Assembly (NCBI RefSeq): GCF_005239225.2
Contig: NC_133284.1
Coordinates: 6,043,770-6,107,769, forward strand
DNA: 64,000 nucleotides
Source: Populus alba
Lineage: Eukaryota > Streptophyta > Magnoliopsida > Malpighiales > Salicaceae
Reading direction: 5' to 3'
This document shows positions 25,005 through 36,149 of the stretch, piece after piece. The translations under genes and the position numbers were made by a program. A model generated the notes under the pieces. That model was not told the origin of the DNA and did not search any database. It saw only the letters and a program-made list of their open reading frames with translations. How positions within the stretch are numbered: position 1 is the first letter of the stretch; every line of letters starts with the position of its first letter.

Positions 25005-25291
25005 TGCAAATTATCTTTATTACATTAAATTATTATTATTATTAACAATCAACATTATTTGCTTTCTGCTTCCAAGAATAAAATCTTATGATGCTAAAAG
25101 AGTACATTTTATTAATTATTTTTTTGAACCCACTTTAAAAAAAGATAAATACAAGAATGAAAAATAAATTATAGTTAGTGATATTCTTATTATTTTTGTT
25201 GGGGTATAGATTTTATTTTATCTCTTTTTTTTTTGTATTTTTTAAAATAGACTTTCAGTAATAACTAAAACATACCCTGAATAATAACTAA

Positions 25292-26896
25292 CTAGTTATA
25301 TGCCACGCGCGATGCTGCAGGTCAATTATTTTTTGCATTTCAAAAATAGCCAAGATCTAAAAGTGTTAAGTTTTTTTGTAAAGTTATACATAAGAGTCTC
25401 AATTTTTGTTATATCGTCTGATCCAAGAGTAATGTTTATAATATTAATAATAACATTAAACTTGGGTTAACCCTTAGCATAAAAGTGTCTGGACTACAAT
25501 ACCAGATTCAATAGTATTGGACGTAGGTCTGGCTGCAAGGTTGTGTCATAAAAGTGTGAAAATTAAATAGATTAGTTAAAAAAAAACCAACAGGAAGAAA
25601 AAAACAAATGAATTAATTGGGTTAGCCCTTCAAACCAGGTTAACCCGTCATACCTTGAATTCGCATCATGAAAGTTTGATAATTAAAAAAAAAAACAAAT
25701 TAATGGGTTAACCCAAAATTAACTAGGCTAACTCGTCAAACCAAGTTAACATGTCAAACCCGGAACCCGTGTAATGAAAGTTTAATAACTAAATAGAAAA
25801 AAAATTTAACATTAACAATTTAAATTAAATAAAAAAATAATTGAAAAAACAAAAGGCATCAGCCTTTTCATTGTGAACTGCACTGTGCAGTCCACAGTCA
25901 AATGCATAAAAATAATAAAAAAACAAAAAAAACTAAAGGCATCAGTCGAAAACTACTTAGAAAAAAATTTAATATTAATAAACTAAATTAATTAAATAAA
26001 ATTAATTAAAAAGAAAAAAGAAAAAAAAACTAAATATAAAGAAATTTAACATTAACAAACTAAACTAAACGAAAAAAATAATTAAAAAAGAAAAAAAGTA
26101 AAAAAAAATTCAAGTTAACTTGTCAAACAAAGTTAACCCGGGATTCGTGTTATGAATGTCTGGTAACTAAATAAAAAAAAGTGAACATTAACAAACTAAA
26201 CTAAACAAAAATTAATTAATTAAAAAGAAAAAAAATCCGGGTTAACTCGTTAAACCATGCTAACCCGTTAAACCCAGGATCTGTGTCATGAAAGTCTGAT
26301 AACTAACAAAAAAAAATTTGAGTTAACCCGTTAAATCTGGAATGCGTGTTATAAAAGTTTGAGATATAAAAAAAATTTAACATTAACAAATTTTTTTTTA
26401 AACAATATCCATTAAAAAAAACAAATAAAAAATGAAGAAAAAGAAAAAAAAAAGAAAAAAAAATTTGAATTAATTGGGTTAACTCTTAAACCAAGTTAAC
26501 TCGTCAAACCTGAGATTCGTGTCATGAAAGTTTGATAACTGCATAGAAAAAAAAATTAACGGGTTAACCCATAATTAATTTGGTTAACCTATGAAACACA
26601 GGTTAACCCATAATTAATTAAACAAAAAAATTAATTAAAAAAAAACCATAAAAAAAATATGGGTTAATCCGTTAAACCCGAAATACGTGTTATAAAATTT
26701 TAAGATACAAAAAAATTTAACATTAACAAAATTTTTTTTTAAAAAATATCCATTAAAAAAAACAAAGAAAAAAATAAAGAAAAAAAAGCAAAAAGCAAAA
26801 AAAAAAAAAACAGCAAGGATCAGTGTTTTTAATGTGGACTGTACAGTGCAATTCATACAGTAAAATACTAATTCCTTTTTAGCTATTTATAATAGA
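25292..26896 (-). mobile_element. Candidate non-autonomous Helitron with internal degenerate array
   Basis: Read on the minus strand, the proposed 5' end is TCTATTATAAATAG (26896) and the 3' end is CTAG (25295-25292) followed by T, as expected for Helitrons. About 10 nt before the 3' end is a GC-rich segment (CCTGCAGCATCGCGCGTGG) that can fold into a short bulged hairpin. The interior carries an irregular array of units pairing 'gttaactcgtcaaacc' with 'gtgtcatgaaagtttgataact' (for example near 25668, 25776, 26150, 26286 and 26522). It also has a ~340-bp offset duplication (26350 and 26691). The base before the 5' TC is T rather than the expected A, and no target duplication is expected for this class. 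Confidence 0.45.
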
Positions 26897-27558
26897 ATTC
26901 CTTTAGTTTCCGGATAAGCCGCTCAAGGCTCCAATAAGAACAAAAAAGCCAATCCATTTAACAATGGCTGAAGTAACATCCTACCCAATCTACACACAGT
27001 AACGTCAGTCGGCAAAATAAAAATCAAGAGCCCAGTAAAAACCTAATTTGCACAGAGCAACGGCAGTTGGCAAAAGAAAAATCAAGAGCCAAAAAAAGAA
27101 AAGAAAAGGAAAACGACTTGTAGCGTCGGAAAATCGAAATCCAAAGAAGGGAATCAACGGCTAAGGTGGGTCATGCACAGGCTTGAATATGCCACCAAAC
27201 GACAGCCTACACTTACGTATAATAGTTGGGAGCGGTACCCTTTATTGCTGGCACGGAAACCTCGTGGAAGATGTGTGCCTTTTTTCATGGGGCTGCCGAC
27301 CCCACCATCCCCTCCCTCTCTAGAATTGTCTATGCTCTATACGACCACGCCTCTCTCTACCAAATCTCGTGCATTTTTCATTACCCTAAGACCTAACCAA
27401 AGCCACTTGACCTCTCTACTGGCCCCCCCTCCCCTCTCTCTCCCGCCCTTGCATTTAAGGTTCAAGACATTTACCAGCATTTCCCATTTTAAATACCAAA
27501 CCTTTCGTCCCAGCGTGCTCCGGAGTATCTCAGCAGCTTAGAGAAGAGGAAAAAACAA

Positions 27559-29872
27559 ATGTCGAGAGTAGCAGCTGTTGAACTCGATTTCTTTGCCATG
27601 GGTAAAGAGAACCAGTCGTCACCTTCCAAGTCCAAGTTTCTTAATCGCCAAAGAAGCTTTCGAGGTCCGTTTTCCGTTCCTTTGGGTTTTTTCTTTATTA
27701 TGATTCCTCATTGCTGTTCTTCTGTTTATGGGTTAAAGCTGATTTTTGCTATTTCTTTTTGGGTTTTGTAGATATTCAGAGTGCCATTTCGAAAATAAAC
27801 CCTGAGCTTTTAAAATCCGTGATTGCCTCTGGTTCTGCTGCCAACATGACTACTCCGGAAAATGGCAATCAGTTCTCAAACAAGTCATTCTCTGTGCCTT
27901 CCACTCCTAAACAGGAACAGCCTTCATTTCCTGTTCTCCCTCTCCATTCTCCTCTCCCAAGGTACTCAGCTATTTTGTCCACCGTGTGTACTCCTGGTGT
28001 TTAACGGTATTCCCGGCATGAAAATAATGTGTTGCTCTCTAATATTTTAGGCCTAATATGATGATCCCTACCGAAACCGTTCCCATGACTATTTTCTACA
28101 ATGGAACCGTTTCCGTTTTCAATGTCCCTCGAGACAAGGTGTGTAGAATTATACTCTACTTAAACATTTGGATTCTTTAAACTCTGATATCAATGCACAC
28201 CTGTTGTTTCTTGTTTATTTCTTTTATAAAGTGATGAATTTTTTTAAACGAGATTAAATTATTATTCAGGCGGAGAACATCTTGAAGCTTGCCGAGAAGG
28301 GAATTTCCAAGACCAGTGCTGAACCAATGACTGATCCAAAAACTGATCAACAACAGCTTTTTGATAGCCTTGATGGAGGTTGGTGCTCGCTGATTTTTTG
28401 TTACTGTGTATAATTTGCGTGGCGTATTTAATTTTTCTAATGGTTAATGCTGATAACGGATGCATTTACTGGTTTGCTGAGCAGATCTGCCAATTGCCAG
28501 GAGGAAATCACTGCAGAGGTTTTTGGAGAAAAGAAAGGGGAGGTAGATTCCTTTTTTTTTTTTTTTTTTCCCATAGCTTGATATTAAAATAAAAGTGGAT
28601 TTTTTCTTTCTTTTGCACACATCTTAGTTTGCTTTCAATTTTGTTTTTAGATAAATTAATAAATGCTTGGGATGAAATGTATTTTATTATCTCTTGAATA
28701 AAGATATTTAGAATTTTAAATGTTTATAGCTAATGATGTTTGAGATGGTGGTAGATTTTATTTTTTAAATTGTTTTTTATTTTGAAATAATTTGTTTTTA
28801 TATATTATCACATTAAAAAAATATAATAAATACAAAAAAATAATTAAAAAAAAAAACAAATTGATAAAACAGTGGCACAACTACAGCTAGAAACTATCTC
28901 TAAAACACAAATATGAACAAGTGTATTCGGTAATGTTATGCATGATATTTTTAAAAAATTAAAAATGTATAAAAATAATTTTTATTTTATTTTTAATATC
29001 AAAAACATCAAAATTATAAATAAAAAAATTAAAATTACATCAATTTAATATTAATGACCTTTTAAAAGGTTTAGCTATTAATGTTTTACATGTTTAACAT
29101 CCTTGAACATATCATCCTCAAATGACCTTTTAAAAAGTTTAGCTATTAATGTGAAGTTAGTTGTACATCTATATATGTGATTATCTGGGTGTAAACAAAA
29201 CAGTAGGCTTCTTTCAACAGGAATGATTTATCATTCAGTAATGATGGAGTATATTTTAATTAACATACAAAGCCACAAATATCGTATTTTATTAACCATG
29301 TAATTTTTATTTATTTTTTGCAATTTCTGAAATTTGTTATTGCATATCGTCCAGTCACTTAAATTATTGAATTGATACAATAGCTTAACAACCAAATAAA
29401 TGAGAGTTTAGTGGCAAGGGGTGAATTTTGCACACATCTTGAATTTTGATCATGGATATTAAAATTAATTTTTTTTTTATTTTAATGTATTTTTAAATAA
29501 AAAATATCTTCAACAATCAATATTATTGTCTAAAGCATTTCTTAATCAATTATGAACAACCCAGCCATTAACCTTAATATCAAATTAAAGGATGTTTAAA
29601 AATATAATAATGATTGTTTTTTGCTTCAAAATATATTAAAATAATATTTTTTTATTTTTTTAAAATTATTTTTAATATTAACCTACCAAATTTTATTTTA
29701 ATTTTTTAAAAATATAAAATACACGAAAAATGCAAGAAGACAAGGAAGGGTGAGATAGGAATGGGCAAAAGATGCTGTGCGCTTCTGTCAGAAAAGCAAT
29801 ATAATAAGTAGCACGCGGTTTTGATGTTTTGGCAGGTTGACTTCGGTGTCCCCATATGTTTGCAACACCTAA
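27559..29872 (+). CDS. JAZ10: JAZ10-type TIFY jasmonate-signalling repressor, 195 aa, six exons with a Jas intron
   Basis: Exons 27559-27664, 27772-27961, 28051-28138, 28270-28378, 28485-28542 and 29836-29872 all have GT/AG introns and join in frame (588 nt including TAA 29870-29872). JAZ proteins bind MYC2-type transcription factors and recruit NINJA/TOPLESS; jasmonoyl-isoleucine makes them bind the F-box protein COI1 for degradation, in the nucleus. Visible parts: an N-terminal segment like the cryptic MYC-binding region of Arabidopsis JAZ10 (ELDFFAMGKEN, then RSFRDIQSAISKINPE, residues 8-50). The ZIM domain follows with TIFYNG at 112-117. The Jas motif spans 165-191 (DLPIARRKSLQRFLEKRKGR / LTSVSPY) and matches the consensus S-L-X2-F-X2-KR-X2-R-X5-PY exactly. 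The final intron splits Jas after Arg184, as in the alternatively spliced Arabidopsis gene. Gly183 replaces the usual Glu. Exons 1-5 are certain; the short last exon is inferred but fits frame, acceptor and motif. Confidence 0.93.
28543..29835 (+). other. Jas intron of JAZ10 (1293 nt), with an immediate in-frame stop at its donor
   Basis: Donor AG|GTAGAT and acceptor GGCAG|G. If the intron is retained, the codon after AGG (Arg184) is TAG at 28544-28546, so the product would stop at KRKGR without the PY end. In Arabidopsis JAZ10 the equivalent retention gives a repressor resistant to COI1. The intron is far longer than the others (83-131 nt range here) and is full of AT-rich MITE-like sequence. 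Confidence 0.75.
28760..29720. repeat. Cluster of family D AT-rich MITE-like sequences inside the Jas intron
   Basis: Blocks at about 28780-28870, 28935-29060 and 29590-29720 share 'tttattttttaaaattatttttaatatta' type phrases with the element at 24030-24225. Their boundaries are blurred by decay. Confidence 0.45.
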
Positions 29873-30051
29873 GGGGCGTTCTTAATGCCGGAAGACCATG
29901 AAGGGCTCCTACTGATTCTAGGCTAGGCCTCAAAGGCAACAAGAAAAGAAACGTTACCAGAATAAGTGTGTTTTCTCACCTTGTCTGCCTCTAATTGGCC
30001 TTCCTCTTTTGGCGGATGGCGATGAGATAGGTGGTACTAATCTACTGATAA

Positions 30052-30082
<31 letters not shown>

Positions 30083-31189
30083 GGGCTTAGTAGGGTCCAT
30101 ATTTGTTTTCCGGAGTCACGTTTTATTAATTGTCCTTGGCTATCAGGCAAAACACGCTCGTTGCTCACCACCTTCGTTGTAGTTTCCTATGGTCTTCGTG
30201 TCTTTTCGAGGCTATTTTTTTATTATTATATTTAAGAAGCTTGAAATCACATGTACACTACTACTGACTCTTTTATCGTTAGTGGGTTGTTTGATTTTCT
30301 TTTGTCTAAGAAGATTCAAATCACTTGAACACGTGTCTTCGTTAGTGGGTTGCTCATCACCTAGATTGCTTTTGACCGTGCATTATTTCTATGTTTGTTT
30401 GTTTATTGGATAAATTGTACAAAAGCATGTGTTTTTGCGTCCATTGTTTACTTTTGCTTTCATTGCACTTTAATTTATGTTTGAGCATTGCTTTTACATC
30501 ACGTGGTTATCTGGTCAACTACCTCCGATTAAATAATTATTTGGCGATTTTTTAATATGAATAATTTTACGGTGCCGTGAGAAACTCTAGAGATTTCTTC
30601 ATATTATTGATTTGTTTGGTAAAGAATCTTATGTTTATACGTTTTTTCCAAAGTGACCTAGAAAATAAGATTTTAAGAATTTCTTACAGACATCCTTAAA
30701 AAGGATAAGTTTTCAAATCTTGAAACTCGTGAAACTAACCTACTCCATGACAATTAAGTGTATGTTTAGTATTTTCGAATTTTCTTGGCTGTAATTTAAA
30801 AATAAAATTATAAATTATAGTTTTTTTATTAATTAAAATTTTAAGAGATTTTTTCATGAATTCATATAAAATTATAATTATAATGTATGTTTATAATCAA
30901 ATATCTTCAAGTATAACACACAGCGCTATCAACAGCCTCTCCGGAACCAGTGTTTCTTGTCCTGTAATTTTCTTCTTCTTGGAAAGATCGGAGGGCCTGC
31001 ATTGGTCAACATCAAGTCTTTTTTCGTGGACCGTGCAGGATAAAGGGAAATAAGAAAACCTGCATGTTAAATGCGCATCCCATCATACATTTTTATGTCT
31101 ACATCTGCCGTGCGTTAGGACTTAGGTAAACAACATTGATGCCAAGCAAGCCTACTTCGTTTCTGGTTACCTAACTGGCAAAAGCAAGA
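29873..31189. other. JAZ10 3' UTR and intergenic DNA
   Basis: The first few hundred bases are probably 3' UTR. An (ATT)n repeat lies at 30052-30080. Frames of 65-74 codons at 30189-30413 and 30856-31053 have no recognisable protein. No gene is supported. Confidence 0.4.
30052..30080. repeat. (ATT)n microsatellite
   Basis: About nine to ten units. Confidence 0.9.
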
Positions 31190-31860
31190 GGTTGAGTGCC
31201 GACAGATACAAACGTGATTACTTTTGGACGAGGCTCCTAGTTTCTGTCACCGATCACCGACTCACCGTGATAGCTAACCGATACATCGGTAAGCTACACG
31301 TGCCATCATCTAGGAAGGGAGGGTTCACCGAGATGATTCCAGCCACGTTAATGTGACTATCTTTGACCGTCGTAATTAAGCGTACACCAACTCAAAATAA
31401 TAAAGTATAGTGCGTGGCCTGTTATGTGAAATTCACGTCCAACCAATTTTATTTTTTTAAATTTTATTTTATATTTATTAAAATATTAAATTGCCCAAAC
31501 CCAACTTTGATTAAAAACTAAAAATATGATGAAAAGTTCAAAATAAAAAACTATAGACACTAGTTAAATAGGTTTTGTTTTTAAGAATAATTTATTTGTT
31601 TTATTGCACTTAAAAAATCTAAAAAGTCAAAAAAGACTTCAAGCACTTGTTAAATAATTTTTATTATTAAGAATAATTTAGTTATTTTATCATGTTTTAA
31701 AAATATAAAAAAACTTTATTATTAGTTAATTTGATAATAATTAATAGACCTTACAAAATAAATGTATGAATTCAGTCCATTAAGAGGAATAAAATGATTA
31801 TTATACCGTTTCAATTTATTGTGCAATGAGTCCTTGTTCATGATTCCTTGCAGGTTATTT
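31190..31860. repeat. Dispersed AT-rich repeat family B, copy 3
   Basis: A GC-richer stretch (31190-31430, with 'gtgcgtggcctg') is followed by the shared tail 'tatatttattaaaatattaaattgcccaaa'. Then come 'taaaaactaaaaat' and 'aagaataatttatttgttttattgcact'. The last phrase is 'agtccattaagaggaataaaatgattattat', matching the 17.3-17.65 kb copy. Confidence 0.6.
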
Positions 31861-34800
31861 TAATGCGGTTTCTAAGAAGATTGGTAAAATTGACTTATTA
31901 GATATGGGTTAAATTTGATAAAAATAAAAGATGATGGTGTTATTAAATGATGGATATTTCTTAAGAAATTAACCCTCTCAAATTTGATTATATATTTTTT
32001 TTTGTTAATAAAAAGTATTTTCCAATTGATAATATGTTTTTATTTTAATTTCATGGTTTCTATTTTATTAAATTCAATTCTTTATTTTTCCTCTTAACTT
32101 TTGAATGATAGTAAGATGCCTCGTAAATATTAGGAAGAAATTTAAATTTATATACAATTTCATTAACATTCCTGATATAAATAGACAGACGAGTGGGGGG
32201 ATTGAAAAGCAAAAATAAAAGATGCAAGAACTGACACGAAACCAAAGATTTAAGGTGAAATTAAGAAATCATTTACTCCATTTAATTTTATTTTCTTTCA
32301 AAAATACCATTCTGCCTTGCAGAGGAATCTAGTAAAGCTACTACAATTCAACTCTTCCTTGTTCCAAACACAGGAACTTGTCACAAAATTGAAATTAATT
32401 CTCTTATAATTGTTTCCATCTCGTAGATGGATTTCCAGTTCTAAACCGATGATATCGAAGCTTATCAGAAGCCCAGCTCAGTGCCCATTGACATCAAGCC
32501 CAGTTCTGCTTCCATTGACATAACAACTAGCCACAAGACACAAACCTGTGACTTCACTTTTTAGTTATGAAAAATAGATTATTTTTACCGAGTTTCATGA
32601 TAATTTCGACTCATCCATGAAAATAAATCCATGTTTGAACACAGATAGCCAGCCAGCGTTATGATCAATTTATCTATGGTTAAATTACAGAGCGAGATCC
32701 ATCATGAGTCAAGCAGATTAAGATCCTTACTTTCAAAAGTATAGACAATCATCGGTAATTTACCGCAACCAAACTGGTCAGTGCATGGATTTAAAGCCTG
32801 TTTTCCATTAAACGAGCGCACACCCTGTCTTCTGTCGAACCTGGGATCAAATAATTAAATAAATGACAAGAAAAAAAGGCAAAAATACTGGAAAAAAGGG
32901 GTAGAAACAAGCAAGAAAACTAATTTGATTCCCTTTTTGGAGAGAGGGAGGGAGTGGGAGAAATAAACTCAAAACTGGAGTGAGGTTGATGAAAAGAGCA
33001 TCAGTTTTAAAAAGCTCGAATTTTGAAGCGTCATGGATTAATCAGCATTCAAAGTATTAGAAATTTCATCATCTGCTCAGATCCTCACCTTCCCCATATT
33101 AAATCAAAACCTCGTAAAAGAGAGACAGGCAGCTGAATTACACAAGAAGGGATCAAATCAGATAAACAAACATAAAAGAAAGAAAAATATAGAACGAGAT
33201 CTTGTTGACCCTGAGCATATTAGCCTACCAGGACGTGTGTAAGGTTGCCATAAGGTGCTTTATATAGAGTATAGACTAGGGAGGATCCAGAAACCCTAAT
33301 CACCAAACCAAACTCAAAACCGACGCCGTTTGCTTTTACAACTTGAACGCCAGCTGTTTACAGGCGCCTCGACATGTCAGCTTGAGTAACCTGATTCTTA
33401 ACTTTTTATCGTCTGAAGCCTTTTTTAAAAAAAAAATTAAAGTAGTGTTCCAATTTTTTTAAAAAAATTTATGTGAGGCGTTTGAGTTAACTTGTATGTA
33501 TTTTAATTAATTTTTATAGAATTTAAAATTAATAAACCTATAATAATAATCAATATTAATAATTTCTAAACTTGAACTTGAAATTAAAAAAAAAACCAAT
33601 AAAATTTTTAATTTCAAACTCTCGCTTATAACTTAGTAACTTAGTGTTCCAATATCTCCATTGAATCAGTCGAGCATAAAAAGTATGTCCGTCGATTGCC
33701 TCTTTAAGCTACATGTGATGGAAAAACCCTCGAAATCAGCCCTGCTTTTGTGTCATTTATTTATTTTTATCCTTGTATTTTAAATTTAGTCAATTAACTC
33801 TTGTGTTCCTTAAATTCATTTGATTAACTTTCATGTTCTTTGAATATGTTTGATAAATTCAATAAATAAATTTTATAAAATTCTTGTGTTAAATGTGCAT
33901 GCTAACTGTGTGGCATTAAACACTTTCTATTATGAGATGGTTTTTATGTTTATGCGGAACCTATATTACCATATAAATTGTCTTAACAGTACTTTATTAA
34001 TATATTAATTTATTTTTCTAAAATAACTTATTTGATAATATAGGCCTTATAAGAATATAAAAAAAGTTTATCTCATAAGTAAAAAATATTTAACAATATC
34101 TAATCCTAAAGTTGAGATTTGATATAAGTCGATTATTTAGGTTAATTCGTTGAATTCATAACTAATAAAAATTAATTGAATAAATTTAAAGAACACTAGG
34201 ATTAATTGTCTATATTTAAAACAAATGAATGAAAATAAATAACTAACACAAATACATGGATATATTCAACGATTTTGCATTGCTGATCTCATAACATGGC
34301 AAGATGTCAAGTTATCATACCGATGAGATAATAATACTTCTGTAAGTTAAAATTATTAACAGTGAGAATGAATATTTAGTTTATATGCATATAATTTTAT
34401 ATATTATGGCAAGCTTATAATTAAAACTAAAAAATCATATAAAATTTATAATATACATATTAAATATATATCCAAACTTGCACAAGACACTAATATACAA
34501 TCTTTAGCATGGATGTTAATCATGTAATATATAAAAAAATAAATTATATCAAATAAAGGTATATCCCCGTCAAATCACTAAAATATTATTAAGTTTTGTT
34601 GTTGTTAAATATTAATTCTTTATCTTTAAAGTTATATTCCTTCTTATTCAGTGCAAATATGATATTTGTAATAAACCTCTCAAAATTTCAATACCATCAC
34701 TTGCTTAGTTGCATTTTTAAATAAAATCTAGAAATATAAGAAAATTGACTTAAATATATCTATATAAAAACTAAACCTAAACTCTAAATTAGAAGAAAAA

Positions 34801-35847
34801 TAAAGTCTAAAAATTAGAAAGGAAAAACACTAAAAATTAAGGTGAAGAAGAGCCGTAAAATCTAGCAAAAAAGTGTATAAAACTCTTTCTTTAACCGGCC
34901 TCCTTTTATAGTAGATTTTGAAAAAAAAATTAATAAAAAAATAATTCCCTTTATTATTAGCTTTGATTATCCATCATAAAATCATAATTAATTTTGACAA
35001 TTTTAGCTTTAATTTTGACATTTTCTAAGTTGAAAAAACTTCCCATAAACTGTTCAAGTCATTGAAAAAACTTATCAAACTTTGTTCTTGGACAAGAAAT
35101 GCTAATGGATTGGCAAAAAAATAATTCATTATATGTTAAAAAATTATTTTTATAATAAATCTAAATCCAAGTCTAAATAGGTTAGTAAAAATCAAATCCA
35201 GACCTAGAACCTCGAGGTCTGGGGCTTGAGTCTTAATTAATATGAGTTCGTGTTTTGGGTTAAACCCATACTACCTTGTTAGAGTTCATTTGTGATTATT
35301 TAACTTTCTACTATATAAACTATAAGAAATCTCATATTTTTTTTAAGTGGAATATAGTGCTTTGGCATGGGTTTCATATAGACATGTTAATCAATGGTTC
35401 TTTTCAATCAATTTATTATTTATTTATAATTTATTTTAATTATGATAATATTTTATGTTTATGAAATTTTATTAGAGAACAATTTCCAATAAAATTTTAA
35501 TCCTAGAAAGTTTTACATCAAATATGTCTATTAATTATGTTTCATTAAAACTAATTCCAACAACTTTTAAGCCTCAACACTTTAACTCTTACATTTTTTT
35601 TTAACATATAAGCTCTTGAAGTTATATGTTTATTAACTATTTTCACTTTTAAATAGGGTTCAATGGAGCATAGTTAGCTACTTTACTAACTTTTCTTAAA
35701 TGAAAGAAATTATGTAATTCGAAGTGGCCATTGAAAAAAAGAAGAAGCAAGCTCTTGCATGATCTATGAGTCTGTGCGGGTACAAATACAATATATGGTT
35801 TGCGTATCGATGAGCTTTGCAGCGGGATGTTTATAAATATAGATCAA
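31861..35847. other. Intergenic DNA; possible minus-strand non-coding transcription unit at 32.3-33.35 kb
   Basis: Most of this is AT-rich. Bases 32280-33400 have more balanced composition. On the minus strand a TATA-like CTATATAAAG (33258-33267) lies downstream of an 'aaaccctaatc' telobox-like motif. Only short frames exist, so no protein gene is called. At 34890-34910 a minus-strand TATAAAAGG motif may belong to a decayed LTR. Confidence 0.35.
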
Positions 35848-35852
35848 GTTTC

Positions 35853-36108
35853 TGTTATAATATCAAATATCTTGCACAATTTAACTATGAATAGTCAATT
35901 TATTCAATAGTGTTACTTTGGCTTAAATAACCATTACAACTTGGAATCATGGGAAAAACAAACCACATCTTCTTAGCCGAAGATTGTGGTAACAGAAAAT
36001 CACAAAATCATAAAACAATGACTAAGTCATATTCAGCACTAACAAACTATCTTACTAGCTCCTAAAAGACAAGAGCTTTATTCTAACTAAAACAACTGGT
36101 TTCCAACA
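35853..36108 (-). repeat. 3' LTR of the copia element
   Basis: Bounded by TG...CA and matched along its whole length by the LTR at 40321-40577. Contains the short inner palindrome 'aatgactaagtcatatt'. Confidence 0.95.
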
Positions 36109-36149
36109 TATCCTCCCCTAAACTGTACTTGCTAACAAGTCAATTTATA

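Larger units (their letters stand above)
22746..25291. other. AT-rich intergenic DNA
   Basis: No gene is supported. It includes two CACGTG G-box motifs at 23880-23885 and 23911-23916, an AT-rich MITE-like element at 24030-24225, a (TA)n run at 24966-25001, and an exon-like segment with a perfect donor at 24385-24434. Each of these is reported separately. Confidence 0.4.

Noticed and set aside
27173..27541. 122-codon frame just upstream of JAZ10
   Set aside because: Low-complexity Pro/Leu/Ser/Thr composition over a CT-rich stretch that fits the promoter and 5' UTR of JAZ10; no recognisable domain.
29706..29942. 78-codon minus-strand frame
   Set aside because: It overlaps the terminal JAZ10 exon in antisense and shows no recognisable family.
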